Position numbers and translations under genes: made by a program. The notes under the pieces are model-generated. The model had not been told where the DNA came from. It saw only the letters and a program-made list of their open reading frames with translations, and did no database searches. This document shows positions 43,693-53,584 of a stretch of 64,000 bases of DNA, piece by piece. Within the stretch, counting starts at the first letter, position 1. Each line of letters opens with the position of its first letter. Source of the DNA: Chloroflexota bacterium (GTDB taxonomy: Bacteria; Chloroflexota; Anaerolineae; JAAYZQ01). The DNA lies in NCBI GenBank assembly GCA_018606645.1, contig JAGVRI010000001.1, forward strand, positions 200,926 through 264,925, written 5' to 3'.

Positions 43693-44337
43693 TCAGCTAC
43701 CCCGACGGCGGAATCTTTTCCTCAAACCACTCCCGTCGCTTTGGGAAGGCTCATCATCCGATCCGGAAAAATGATCTCCCGAGGCTGGGACCGAGTAGTC
43801 GCAGATGCCATCGCCGTCCAGGTCCGTATAGCGCGGGCACTGACCCGGATAGGGATCGTTCACCAGACCAAAGGGGCAGGCCACGCCGTCTGGTGGCTCT
43901 GGTTCAAGGGACGAAGGGTCGCTCTGACTATCCTGGGCCGAAATCGCATTCGCTAGCGTCCGATACCCGAGGACAGCCAGTCCGGTGGCGATGGTCATCA
44001 GCCCTCCCGCGATGAGAAAAGCCCTTCGGCTCAGAGAAGAAGTGGCAGCTTCAACGGGCACCAGCTCCGAGGCGCAGTCCGACACCTGCTGGCTCCTGGC
44101 GAATAGCCCTCGTTGGGTCATGGCCACGATCCACTTCGCGTGCAGCGCGAGGTGGACACCGACTCCCGCGATGGCAGCCAGGCTGCTCCAGGTATGGATC
44201 GTGCTCCATGTGCGAAGACCGAGTCCCAGGACCTCGCCATGGACCGGCAAGAGAAATACCAGTCCGCTCACGGCGCTGATCAGCCCGGCCACTCCGATAG
44301 CCACGTCCACCCAATAATTCAGCTTTGCTCTGTTCAC
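43693..44337 (-). CDS. DUF4405-type membrane protein with Cys-rich calcium-loop-like tail
   Basis: 214 residues. Two N-terminal membrane helices (about 8-30 and 42-65) with conserved HTWSSL and HLALHAKW histidines resemble cytochrome b-like DUF4405 domains. A third helix (about 108-130) follows an SRRAF segment. The outer tail holds CPFGLVNDPYPGQCPRYTDL and DLDGDGICDY, a calcium-loop-like sequence between cysteines. The GTG at 44335-44337 follows GGAGG; an upstream ATG has no ribosome site. An electron-transfer role is inferred from the histidines only. Confidence 0.75.
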   Translation of the reverse strand: MNRAKLNYWVDVAIGVAGLISAVSGLVFLLPVHGEVLGLGLRTWSTIHTWSSLAAIAGVGVHLALHAKWIVAMTQRGLFARSQQVSDCASELVPVEAATSSLSRRAFLIAGGLMTIATGLAVLGYRTLANAISAQDSQSDPSSLEPEPPDGVACPFGLVNDPYPGQCPRYTDLDGDGICDYSVPASGDHFSGSDDEPSQSDGSGLRKRFRRRGS

Positions 44338-44384
44338 GACATGCCTCCATCCACAAGTTTCGCCCATAGGATACCATACCGGTG

Positions 44385-44406
44385 TGGAGATCCGATGGAG
44401 ATCCTG
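44385..44406 (+). promoter_or_regulatory. Candidate operator: 11-base direct repeats (TGGAGA), site 1
   Basis: TGGAGATCCGA followed immediately by TGGAGATCCTG, then a degenerate third unit. It lies about 50 bases before the GTG start at 44337. The same 16-base core GGAGATCCGATGGAGA occurs at 53597-53612. Confidence 0.5.
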
Positions 44407-44459
44407 AGGAATCTCGATGAAAACTCAATTGGTACCCGACGGATGGGAATTGCAGCGGC

Positions 44460-45146
44460 TCACCGTTCGACAATGCGCCCATCCTGAAGGAGGATCACCT
44501 CGTCGGCAAAGGCATCCACCGCCAGGTCATGGGTTGCGATCAGGATTGTGGTTCCTTCCTGATCGGCGATACGGCGAAAGAGGGCGAGGATCTGCTGACC
44601 GGTGGCCGAATCTAGCTCGCCCGTCGGTTCGTCAGCCAGGATGAGGGACGGTCGTGGGGCGATGGCCCGGGCGATAGCGACCCGCTGCTGCTGTCCACCG
44701 GAAAGCTCGAAGGTGCGATGGTCCATCCATTTGGTCAGGCCCATCAGGGTCAATACCTCTTCAATGCGTTGCTGCCGCTCCCGTCGTCCTACCCCCGCCA
44801 GACGGAGGATCAAGTCAATGTTCTCCCAGGCCGAGTAGGTGGGCAACAGGGCATGGGACTGAAAGACAAAACCGATGCGGTGGCGGCGGAGCTTCACCCA
44901 TTCTGGTTCCGGCAAGTGCGTCACGTTCCGTCCCTCAAACCACACCTCGCCAGAGGTCGGCCGATCCAGCCCGCCGATGCAATTGAGCAATGTCGTCTTG
45001 CCCGATCCCGATCGCCCCCGCAGGGCCACCACCTGACCCGGCTCGATGCTCAGGGTTACGCCGCGCAATGCAGGGACCTCCCGGGAGTCCACGCGATAGA
45101 CGCGGGTCACTTCTTGCACACGGAGGATCGGCTTTGTTTCGTTCAT
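44460..45146 (-). CDS. MacB/LolD-type ABC transporter ATP-binding protein
   Basis: 228 residues: Walker [10 protein letters not shown] near residue 41, Q-loop FVFQSH, signature [14 protein letters not shown], Walker [13 protein letters not shown], and H-loop THD. The class powers FtsX-type permeases in lipoprotein release or peptide/drug efflux (MacB, LolCDE). It is the last gene of a five-gene operon whose only permease is at 50549-53446. A second ATPase is at 47921-48934, so the pump could use a heterodimer. The ATG at 45144-45146 lies 17 bases after the preceding stop. Confidence 0.93.
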   Translation of the reverse strand: MNETKPILRVQEVTRVYRVDSREVPALRGVTLSIEPGQVVALRGRSGSGKTTLLNCIGGLDRPTSGEVWFEGRNVTHLPEPEWVKLRRHRIGFVFQSHALLPTYSAWENIDLILRLAGVGRRERQQRIEEVLTLMGLTKWMDHRTFELSGGQQQRVAIARAIAPRPSLILADEPTGELDSATGQQILALFRRIADQEGTTILIATHDLAVDAFADEVILLQDGRIVER

Positions 45147-45163
45147 GATCCCCTCACCCGGGC

Positions 45164-47908
45164 TCAAGGCATCCCTGGCATAGGGCCTCCCGCTTCGGAA
45201 AGGCACTGCCGCATGGCCTCCGGGTCCTGAAAGGCGTTCTGGGCGATCACACAATCACGGTACCTATCCACCGACTCCTGGGCGGTCGCCAGCGCCTCCT
45301 CGACCGTCATTTCACCGTTGATGACCCGATCGTAAGCATCGGACAGCCAGAAAGAGGCAAAGCCAAGCCAGTTGCCCTCGTCAGAGATGCGCTGGTAAAA
45401 CGAGGCACGGCTGCCGCTGCTGACGCTGGCCAGATAGGCATCGGCCCGTTCGGCGCTCACCCGTTGACGATACTCGGCCGATTCGGCCACCGAGCGGCGG
45501 GCCGGCAGGCCCCAGCCCGCGTTTGGCTGCTCCGTCAGGAAGGTGATCCAAGTCCAACACGCCTGGCGTGCCTCGCTCTGGGCCGAGATAAAGTAGCCGG
45601 TCACCGATTGGAAGCCACTGCCTTGGGCGCTCTTGGGGCCGGCAGGCAGGGGAGCGACTCCGAGATTGAGGTTCTGCTGAGCCTCGGGTCCAGGCCCGAC
45701 GATGCGGAACCCCATGCCACCAAAGCCGCCCCCGCCAGCATCCATCCACATCGCCACGCGGCCGGTATTGATCAGGGTCTGGCGCTGTCGCTCAACGCCG
45801 CCAAATTCCTCCGGCTCCTCAAAGACTGGCTCCACCTGATATTGGGTCACCAGGCTGGTGTACCAGCGGAATACTTCGACGACATCCGGTGAGTTGAATA
45901 CCAGACGGGGCGGATCCACCGACTCATCCAGCATCTCCGCACCCAGCCGGTCCAGGAAGCTGATCAGGTCACTGGCGGCGAAGGAGCTGGGCGCATAGCC
46001 GTATTGCCTGTTCTCCTCGTCTCCTTTTGTCAGAGCCACGGCCATCTCCAGGAAATCGCTCGTCGTCCAGTCCGTACTGGGATACGCCAGGCCGGCCGCG
46101 TCAAAGAGGTCCTTGTTGTAGTTCATCACGTTAACCGTGACGCTCCCTGGGAGTCCCCATAACTGTCCCTGGTAGGTGAACTGCTGCAAAACCGAGGGAA
46201 AAAAGTCCTCTTTGCGGATGCTCAAGTCAGCCGCCAGGAACGGCTCGATGTTGACGATAGCAGCTATCGATTCGTCGTTCAAATTAGGCAGCGCCTGGAA
46301 GCAGTCATATTCGGCAGCCAACTCAGCCAGGTCGAGCTGACCCCGAAACCCCTCCGGGGTGTCAATCTCGACGATGATGTCTGGATGGGCCGCCTGGAAC
46401 TCGTCCACCAGGGTGGACAGGGATTGCTGTCCAAAGCGGACGCCCCCCTCGCTCAGACCAAATTTGATCATGACCGCCCCGGCATTCAGCGCTTTCTCTT
46501 CCTCCTCGGCCACCACCAGGTTGGCGACCGGGGTAGGCGCGGAGGCCACGGCCGCCTCGATCTCGGTCTCCACCTGGCTCTGCGCGTCGGCCAGCGCCGT
46601 CTCGATCGGAGTGCCGTTGTCCATCACATCGGCCACAGCGGCATAGAAGGTGTCATACCCGACTCCGTTATAATTGTCCACATAGGCGTGCTCGATGGCA
46701 TATCGAAGGGCAGCGGTCACCTCTTCATCCAGGTTGTCCCAGTAGCCGCTGGCCGCCGCCACCGAGGGCAAGGCCGGTACGGTGCCGGTGGCGAAGGCGT
46801 TGAAGGGGCCACGCTGCCCAGCCTGTTGCTGGGCCAGGAAACTGATCCATTTCCAGGCCAGGTCTGCCTTCCGGGTGCCGGCGCTCACCGAGAGGCCATT
46901 GACCACCGCCGGAGTGGTATGGTCATCCGGCTTGCTCACCGGAAAGGGCACCACGCCGATGGTCTGTTGTTGTTGATCCGGCCCGCCCCGGAACATCCCC
47001 CGGAACATACCCCCGACTGCTCCGCCGGAAAACCACATGGCCGCCCGCGCGCCTCCGATGCGCATCCCCTCGTTGCTGAACATTACGCGGGGACCGGCCT
47101 CTTCCGAGGCGGAGTAGTACGGGGATACCTGGTGAGTGCGGAACAGATCGGTGTACCAGCGCACCGCTTCGACCACCGCCGCATCGTCCAGGCGGGCCGT
47201 GGGTGGGTAGGTATCCGGGTCAAAGAGCAACCCGGCTTTGGCTTGGACAAAGGTCACCGGGTCAAAGCCCGGTTCCGCAAATCCCCATTGGCTGACCGTG
47301 TCACCGTCGCGGATGGTCAACACCTGGGCCGTCGCCAAAAAGTCATCCCAGGTCCAACCCGGCTGGGGATAGGGAACCCCGGCAGCATCGAACAACCTCT
47401 TGTCAAAGTAGATCAACCCGTAGGTCGCCTCCACCGGCAGCGACCAGATTTTCCCGTCCCACTGCACGCTTTCCAACAAGCCAGGGTAAAACGCTTCCGG
47501 TTTCAGATTCGGGTCTGACTCGAAAAAGTGGGTGAGGTCCAGCAGCGCCCCCTGTTGCACTGCCTGGCGGGTGGCCGGCGCAGCGATCACGTCGGCGGCG
47601 GCGGCCAGCCGGAGGAGGGCGTCGTCAGGCCACTCAGATCTGCGCGGCCCCGTGCCCAATATATCCTCGATCGAGACGAACCTGATGTGCACATCCGGGT
47701 TCTCCGCCTCGAAGGCATCGATCAGGCTGTCGTACCGGTTTTGATCTATGCTGGATATGGCAAAACGGAGGACGGTGATCTCTGCACTCTTGCCTGGGTT
47801 GGTCGAATTGCTCTGGAGATCGGGGGCCGGAGCTGACAAAGTGGCCGGACCGCACGCCACCACCAGTGCCACAAGCCATAGCATCAATCCGATGGATATC
47901 CGTCTCAT
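45164..47908 (-). CDS. Double solute-binding lipoprotein (two fused ABC-type binding domains)
   Basis: 914 residues, about twice the usual length. Signal peptide with lipobox VVACG near residue 19, then a first family 1-type sugar-binding domain (about 42-440; YFDKRLFDAAGVPYP). A short linker leads to a second, paralogous one (about 485-890; NYNKDLFDAAGLAYP). The two halves share the motif DKxLFDAAG-YP-x-W and a Gly-rich segment after the MW tripeptide. No sugar-type permeases lie nearby; the gene lies between two MacB/LolD-type ATPase genes. It may be a tethered sensor or cargo receptor for the pump (inference). Confidence 0.87.
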   Translation of the reverse strand: MRRISIGLMLWLVALVVACGPATLSAPAPDLQSNSTNPGKSAEITVLRFAISSIDQNRYDSLIDAFEAENPDVHIRFVSIEDILGTGPRRSEWPDDALLRLAAAADVIAAPATRQAVQQGALLDLTHFFESDPNLKPEAFYPGLLESVQWDGKIWSLPVEATYGLIYFDKRLFDAAGVPYPQPGWTWDDFLATAQVLTIRDGDTVSQWGFAEPGFDPVTFVQAKAGLLFDPDTYPPTARLDDAAVVEAVRWYTDLFRTHQVSPYYSASEEAGPRVMFSNEGMRIGGARAAMWFSGGAVGGMFRGMFRGGPDQQQQTIGVVPFPVSKPDDHTTPAVVNGLSVSAGTRKADLAWKWISFLAQQQAGQRGPFNAFATGTVPALPSVAAASGYWDNLDEEVTAALRYAIEHAYVDNYNGVGYDTFYAAVADVMDNGTPIETALADAQSQVETEIEAAVASAPTPVANLVVAEEEEKALNAGAVMIKFGLSEGGVRFGQQSLSTLVDEFQAAHPDIIVEIDTPEGFRGQLDLAELAAEYDCFQALPNLNDESIAAIVNIEPFLAADLSIRKEDFFPSVLQQFTYQGQLWGLPGSVTVNVMNYNKDLFDAAGLAYPSTDWTTSDFLEMAVALTKGDEENRQYGYAPSSFAASDLISFLDRLGAEMLDESVDPPRLVFNSPDVVEVFRWYTSLVTQYQVEPVFEEPEEFGGVERQRQTLINTGRVAMWMDAGGGGFGGMGFRIVGPGPEAQQNLNLGVAPLPAGPKSAQGSGFQSVTGYFISAQSEARQACWTWITFLTEQPNAGWGLPARRSVAESAEYRQRVSAERADAYLASVSSGSRASFYQRISDEGNWLGFASFWLSDAYDRVINGEMTVEEALATAQESVDRYRDCVIAQNAFQDPEAMRQCLSEAGGPMPGMP

Positions 47909-47920
47909 TGGTGTACCTCC

Positions 47921-48934
47921 CTACGATTCGCGTGTCCGTTTTGTGCGTCGCAGCCAGGCTCTTAACAGCGCGCGGGCTGCGGATGGCGGCCGGTCGTCCC
48001 CCGGCTCCGGGACGATGCGGCGCTCCGCCGAGACCACAGGTTGCCACCCGGCGGCAGGGCGGATCAGGATGCCACCATCCGTTCGCTCCAGCGTGACCCG
48101 GTCGGTGATGCCCAGTTCCTCCCGCAGGTCAGGCGGAAGTTGGAGGCGACCGGCTGCGTCCACAACCACATATTCGTCATAGACGTGGGCCGCCGACACA
48201 CCTCGCACCCCCTGGGCCAAAGCCGCCTCGACATCGGCCACGCGGCGCACCGTCTCGCTGCTGATACTGCCATCGCGGATGGTCACCACCCGATCCACGT
48301 TCCGCGCGATCTGCGGGTCGTGGGTGACGATGATCGTCGTCAGGCCGTAGCGCTCATTCATCTGCCGGAATAGAGCCAGGATCTCCTGAGCCGTGGCCGA
48401 ATCCACCTCCCCGGTCGGTTCATCACCCAACAAGAGCTTGGGCCGGTTGGCCAGGGCCACGGCAATGGCCACTCGCTGCTGCTGTCCACCGGAAAGTTGC
48501 GCCAGTCGGTGTTTGCGATGCTCCCACAGGCCTACTGCTTCCAGCAGTTCCTGGGCCCAGGCCCGTTTCTCCCGCGGGGGCACGCCCTCGATGGTCATTG
48601 GCAGCTCAACGTTCTCCTGGGCGCTGAGATAGGGAACCAGGTTGCGGGCTGTCTGCTGCCACACAAACCCCACTTCTTTACGGCGATATTCATCCAGAAC
48701 GCTGGCCGGCGCTTTGAGCAGGTCACGACGATTGACCACCAGCCGTCCGGCCGAAGGGCGGTCCAAGCCCCCCAGGATGTTGAGCAGCGTGCTCTTGCCC
48801 GATCCAGAGGCGCCGACGATGCCCAGCAGTTCACCTGCCTGGACCGAGAGGTTTAACCCCTGCAGCGCCACCACCTCCAGGCCGGCGACCTTGTAGATCT
48901 TGACCAGGTTCTCGCACACCAGGAAGGGTTCCAT
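47921..48934 (-). CDS. MacB/LolD-type ABC ATPase with C-terminal AbrB/SpoVT-like domain
   Basis: 337 residues. Residues 1-230 are a complete ATPase (Walker [35 protein letters not shown]). Residues about 262-300 ([20 protein letters not shown]...GILIRPA) look like a SpoVT/AbrB swapped-hairpin, usually a DNA-binding or dimerisation unit. A Pro/Arg-rich tail ends the protein. The ATG at 48932-48934 follows the adaptor gene by 15 bases. The tail could mediate dimerisation or couple transport to gene control; neither is demonstrated. Confidence 0.88.
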   Translation of the reverse strand: MEPFLVCENLVKIYKVAGLEVVALQGLNLSVQAGELLGIVGASGSGKSTLLNILGGLDRPSAGRLVVNRRDLLKAPASVLDEYRRKEVGFVWQQTARNLVPYLSAQENVELPMTIEGVPPREKRAWAQELLEAVGLWEHRKHRLAQLSGGQQQRVAIAVALANRPKLLLGDEPTGEVDSATAQEILALFRQMNERYGLTTIIVTHDPQIARNVDRVVTIRDGSISSETVRRVADVEAALAQGVRGVSAAHVYDEYVVVDAAGRLQLPPDLREELGITDRVTLERTDGGILIRPAAGWQPVVSAERRIVPEPGDDRPPSAARALLRAWLRRTKRTRES

Positions 48935-48949
48935 CCCCTCGCCCCAAGC

Positions 48950-50503
48950 CTATTCGCCGATGACGATCTGGCCCGCTTCCAGGCCGGCGACGATTTCGAC
49001 CTGCTCGTCGGTGATGATGCCCAACAGCACATCCACCCGCCGTTGCGAGCCATCCGGGTTCTGGATGACGACAAAGTTGCGCCCCTGGTAGGTGCGGATG
49101 GCGGCCGGCGGCAACCACAACACGTTCTCTTTTTCCTGGAGAATGATACTCACTGTGGCCAGCTCACCCAGCGCCATCTCCACTTCCCCTTCGATGGACA
49201 CGTGGACGGCGGTATCATCACCGGTATCCACCGTCGTGCCGCCATAGGGATAGGGCAACTGGCGCACCACACCGTGGAACGTCTCACCGGGGCGGTTGCG
49301 CAGCGTAATCAGCGCCGGCTGATTGAGGGCCATCTGGCTTAATTCGTCGCTGCTCAGCTCAGCCGTGATCTCCAACTTGGTGGGGTCGGCCAACACCCCG
49401 ACGGTGCTGTATGCCTGCACGGCATCTCCGGCCTCGATGTTCAGCGAAAGGACCTGCCCATCAAAGGGAGCGACGAGCCGGGCGCTGGCGATCTGATTCT
49501 CCAGGTCCTGGATGTCCAGTTGAGCCTGCTCTATCTCCAGAGCCAGTAACCGCAGGTTGTACGAGTTGGGATCGGCGTTCGCCACGGCCTGTGCATAGTC
49601 CAATTCGGCCTGTTTCAGCGCTGCTTCGGCAGCGGCGACCGCCGACCGGCTTTGAAGCTCGGCGAGTTTGGCTTTGGCCTGACGGAGCGATTCTTCCGCC
49701 TGGGCGACCTGGGCTTCGGCCTGGCTCAGGGCCAGTTGAGCCTGGGCCCGTGCTGCTTCGAGTCGCTCCTTGGCCGCCAGCAAATTATTGTACTCCAGGT
49801 CCAGGCGGTCCTTGTCGATCTGCCCAGCCTCGTACTTTTTCAGACATTCGCCATAGAACGCCTCCCACCAGGCAGCTTCGTACTCCCGGTCGCGCACATT
49901 CTTGACGACCACATCGCTGTTTTGAACAATGGTCAAATTCAGTTTGGCGTTGGCCAGGTTGGTCTCGGCGCTGGCAACTGCTGCCTGCGCCGCCGCCAAG
50001 TCATTCGCCGAGGTGAGTTTGGCCTCCTGCAAGTTCCTTTTGGCCTCGTCCAGCTTCATCCGGGTGGTGGTGATGGCCTCGGTGGCCTCGATCTGGGCCT
50101 GCTCCAGGCGAAGCCGGGCGGTTTCCAGGTTGATCTGTTTCTGGGCCAGTTGCTTCTGCAGATCGCTGATCGCCAGTTCGGCCAACACGTCCCCGGCTTT
50201 GACCCAATCGCCCCGCGCCACGTACACCTCAGCGACGTTGCCATTCGCCTCGAAGAACAACTCCTGTTCCTGGATAGCCGAGGCGCGACCGGTGAATTCC
50301 AACGTCTCGACCACCGTGCCCACCTGGACCATATAGGTCGGCTTTTCGGGCACGATGGGCGTTGGGATAGCGGTTGGAGTGGGTTCATTGGCGGATGCCC
50401 CTCGCGACCGGATCGGTCCACAACCGGTCATCAGTGCAAGCAGCAGCCCGGCCATACTTAGCATCCAGAAGGCTCGCATTCTACCCTCATTGATCCGATT
50501 CAT
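48950..50503 (-). CDS. HlyD/MacA-type membrane-fusion adaptor lipoprotein
   Basis: About 517 residues. Lipoprotein signal with LMTGC, then a Pro-rich linker. A lipoyl/barrel-sandwich half (VVETLEFTGRASAIQEQEL, about 60-110) is followed by a very long Ala/Glu/Gln-rich coiled-coil hairpin (about 110-330), the other lipoyl half (VAPFDGQVLSLNIEAGD) and a beta-barrel domain. It would link the inner-membrane pump to an outer component or envelope. Two starts are possible, ATG 50501-50503 (after GAGGTG) or ATG 50477-50479 (after GAGGG). Part of the ABC operon. Confidence 0.9.
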   Translation of the reverse strand: MNRINEGRMRAFWMLSMAGLLLALMTGCGPIRSRGASANEPTPTAIPTPIVPEKPTYMVQVGTVVETLEFTGRASAIQEQELFFEANGNVAEVYVARGDWVKAGDVLAELAISDLQKQLAQKQINLETARLRLEQAQIEATEAITTTRMKLDEAKRNLQEAKLTSANDLAAAQAAVASAETNLANAKLNLTIVQNSDVVVKNVRDREYEAAWWEAFYGECLKKYEAGQIDKDRLDLEYNNLLAAKERLEAARAQAQLALSQAEAQVAQAEESLRQAKAKLAELQSRSAVAAAEAALKQAELDYAQAVANADPNSYNLRLLALEIEQAQLDIQDLENQIASARLVAPFDGQVLSLNIEAGDAVQAYSTVGVLADPTKLEITAELSSDELSQMALNQPALITLRNRPGETFHGVVRQLPYPYGGTTVDTGDDTAVHVSIEGEVEMALGELATVSIILQEKENVLWLPPAAIRTYQGRNFVVIQNPDGSQRRVDVLLGIITDEQVEIVAGLEAGQIVIGE

Positions 50504-50548
50504 AAGACACCTCAATATCATCAGGCAGACAGTCAGAAGTTCCCATTA

Positions 50549-53446
50549 TTACACGGTCTCCCCCAGTTTCACCGCTTCAAAGATCCGCATCTGGTTGAGC
50601 AGGACGATAAGGACGGCAACCGCTACAATGAACATGGCGCCAAATATGATCAAGATGATGCCCAATTGCTGCCAGGCAATCTGGACGATGAAGGGGAGCA
50701 CCAATGCCGTCTTGTCATCGCCGATCCTAAAGTAGGGGATGAACAGTTTGCTGGCCCAGATGCCCAGCCCTGCTCCCAGGGTTACGCCCGTCAGGATGAC
50801 GGCTGCCAGTTCGCCGGAAAGGAAAGCGGCCATCTGCGTCCGCGACAGGCCGATGGCGCGCAACATGCCCAACTCGATGAAACGGCGCTGGAACGAGACG
50901 ATGGCATACACCAAAAAGCCGATCACGGTCAGCGCTGCGGCCGCAATGAACCCCACCGACAGCAAACCAAACAACCCTTGTCGTTCGGGGCGGGCCTGCT
51001 CGACCGCAATCATCTGCCGCGCATCCTGGCCGGTCACGACGACCAACCCCAGGTCGCGCACCCCCTCGATGATAGCGGCACCAGGTACGGAGGGATCGGT
51101 GGCCAGCCAGACGTCATAGGGATAGGTACCCCCCAGCGCATCGTAAATGTGCTCCAGATTAGCGACGAAAAATGGACCGTCCTGGGGGTAGAGAGTCGGG
51201 AAAAGGCTCAGCGCCCCGACCACCGTGAACTGGACTTCGGCGTAGGTGCCGGCCACTCCAACCGTCAGCCGCAGTGGGTCACCGATCTTCAGACCCTGCT
51301 GGGCCATGAAACTGCTGCTGACCAGGATGCCATCTGGGGTAACCGCCAGCCGGTTCATCAGTTCGCCCAGCGATTCGCCGTGGGCGAAATCGGGCCGATA
51401 GAAGGCTACCTGGGGGAGGTCGAGCCGGTCGATGCCGAGGATCCGGCCAGCCTGTTGGCGGCCGCTGATGCGAGCTGTCGCCGTGTAATCGCCCACCCGT
51501 GCGGCCGCCTTGACGCCCGGCACGCTCAGGTGTTCAGTCACCGGCAAAAAGAGCCATTGCGGCTCGCTGGTCGAATCGCTCGTCGTGGTGGTCGTCTGGC
51601 CTGGCAGGGTAACCTGGGTTGTCTCCTCGGTGCTCTCACCCAACTCGGCCAGATTCAGATCGGCGCCGACCTGATAATACACCTGATCGGTCAGGTACTC
51701 GTCCAAGGTCAGGGCCATCGAGGCGGTGAAGGTCGCCAGGCTCACCGTCAGGCTGAGCAACAGCAACGGACCCAGATAGTGGCTGGTGGACCGCGCTAGT
51801 TGGCGCAGCGTGAGGAGAAGTGTGACACCCGGCAGCCCGGTGACCAGCCACGACAGGAATCTGATGAACAGCGGGAAGAGGCGCATGGCCAGCATCGCCA
51901 ACGAAAAGCAAAAGAGCACCGGCACCAGAAATAGAAGCGGGTTGGAAAAAGGATCGTTCCCCCCTGTCCCCAGGACCAGGCCACCCTGTTTGGCCAGTTG
52001 ATACCAGCCGTAGAAAGGCGGGATCAGCAAGAGCAAGTCGAGAAAGTACCGCTGCCACACCGGAGCCAGCAGCGACCGGGCCTGCTCCCAGCGGAGGGTA
52101 ACGATCGAGTGTTGGGAGGTGATCAGGGCAGGGACCAGGAGGGCGATCAGGGTCAGGACCACTCCCACCAGGGCATACCCCAATGAGGTAGGGGTAAAGA
52201 CGATCACCACTGGTTGGCTGCCGTTGCCGGTCAGGATGGCTGGGTCGAGAAAAGTGCGCGTACGACTCATCAACTGCGCGATTAGCCGACCAACCATCAA
52301 TCCACCGGTCAAGCCCAGCCCTCCCAGGAGCACCCCTTCCAACAGGTAAAGATTCACAATCTGGCGGCGGGTGATGCCCCGGCTGCGCAGAATGGCGATC
52401 TCGCTCTGTCCACGGCGCACCACCATACCGGCGATCAGGCTGATAAAGTAGACAACCAGACCGATGACCGGCAGGCTAAAGACAGTCAACAACAAGGTTA
52501 ACAGGCTGGCGGAGCGGCCGTAGCTCTTCAAGGCGGGAACCGGAGAAGCATCCAGTGTGGTGTGATTCAACAGGGCGGCGACCCGAGCCTCGACCGCGGC
52601 CACGTTATTGAGCAGCCGGTTGACCGTCGCCGGGCGCACCCGGCTGCCGTCATAGATCTGGTACCAGACAGCCGTCGCCACCGGCGTGTCTAACGCCGGC
52701 ACCACCTGGTTGATAAACGCGTTCTCCGCAGTGAGCAGTACTTCATCAAAGGCATCCGGTTGGTAGAACCAGAAGGGATCGGTTGCATCTCGGGCCTGCC
52801 ACACGCCAGCGATGCGCACCGGGATCTGGACCCCGGCCTGACCCGGGGCAAACAAGGTATACAACTCGCCCACCTGGAAGCCCAGCAGATCGGCCGTTTT
52901 CTGGCTGACCAGGACCTCGACCGCTTGTCCGGTCGGCTCTTCAGCCGGGAAGCTTCCCTCGACGACCTGGATGTGATCCTGAAGTCCGGTGATGAAGCCA
53001 ATGCTCGCCCACAGAAGCGGCTCATCGGGGATGAACGCTGCCCCTTCGCCGGGAAAGAGGCGTAGCTTATCGGTGGCGACGTGACGGACCTGGTTCTTGA
53101 GCGGCAGGTCGATGACCGCCGGCGCTTGTTCCGTCAGGTATTGCTGGACCGGTATATACGTGTCCCAGGAGATATTGCCATGCCAGGCTCCGATATAGCG
53201 CCACAGGAAGGAGAAGGGCTCTCGGACGACCGCCACCTCTGTCTCCGTAGTTGCAGCCGCACCGGGGCTTTGTAGCTCACCCTGAAGAAGCCGGTTCTGG
53301 GCCGCATCGGCATACAGCGGGATGCTGGACAACAGACCGACCGCGGCCGTCAGGCCCAGCAGCAGGCACAGCATCAACCAGCGCTGATTCCAGAGCCGCT
53401 TGGCTGCCAGCCACAGCAAGGACCAACCTGCAGCCAGGATGCGCAT
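50549..53446 (-). CDS. FtsX/MacB-type ABC transporter permease
   Basis: 965 residues, first gene of the operon. Membrane helix near 23-45, a large extracytoplasmic region (50-320), a central group of helices (about 325-560; MVVRRGQSEIAILRSRGITRRQIVN is the FtsX coupling region), a second outer domain (about 580-830) and three C-terminal helices (850-950; LGMLRAIGLSRTQMA). This is the two-FtsX-domain form typical of lipoprotein or peptide export permeases. No clear promoter was found, but 11-base direct repeats lie about 140 bases upstream. Confidence 0.92.
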   Translation of the reverse strand: MRILAAGWSLLWLAAKRLWNQRWLMLCLLLGLTAAVGLLSSIPLYADAAQNRLLQGELQSPGAAATTETEVAVVREPFSFLWRYIGAWHGNISWDTYIPVQQYLTEQAPAVIDLPLKNQVRHVATDKLRLFPGEGAAFIPDEPLLWASIGFITGLQDHIQVVEGSFPAEEPTGQAVEVLVSQKTADLLGFQVGELYTLFAPGQAGVQIPVRIAGVWQARDATDPFWFYQPDAFDEVLLTAENAFINQVVPALDTPVATAVWYQIYDGSRVRPATVNRLLNNVAAVEARVAALLNHTTLDASPVPALKSYGRSASLLTLLLTVFSLPVIGLVVYFISLIAGMVVRRGQSEIAILRSRGITRRQIVNLYLLEGVLLGGLGLTGGLMVGRLIAQLMSRTRTFLDPAILTGNGSQPVVIVFTPTSLGYALVGVVLTLIALLVPALITSQHSIVTLRWEQARSLLAPVWQRYFLDLLLLIPPFYGWYQLAKQGGLVLGTGGNDPFSNPLLFLVPVLFCFSLAMLAMRLFPLFIRFLSWLVTGLPGVTLLLTLRQLARSTSHYLGPLLLLSLTVSLATFTASMALTLDEYLTDQVYYQVGADLNLAELGESTEETTQVTLPGQTTTTTSDSTSEPQWLFLPVTEHLSVPGVKAAARVGDYTATARISGRQQAGRILGIDRLDLPQVAFYRPDFAHGESLGELMNRLAVTPDGILVSSSFMAQQGLKIGDPLRLTVGVAGTYAEVQFTVVGALSLFPTLYPQDGPFFVANLEHIYDALGGTYPYDVWLATDPSVPGAAIIEGVRDLGLVVVTGQDARQMIAVEQARPERQGLFGLLSVGFIAAAALTVIGFLVYAIVSFQRRFIELGMLRAIGLSRTQMAAFLSGELAAVILTGVTLGAGLGIWASKLFIPYFRIGDDKTALVLPFIVQIAWQQLGIILIIFGAMFIVAVAVLIVLLNQMRIFEAVKLGETV

Positions 53447-53584
53447 GGATATTCCGCCCTCACATTGGCAATTGGGTTCCCTGGTTTCTCTTCAGAGCAG
53501 ACATCACTTCGTTCGTAGCCATGGACTGCCTGTCCGATGGGTGATACGAACAAACGTGATCAGTATTACAATAGCACAAAAATG

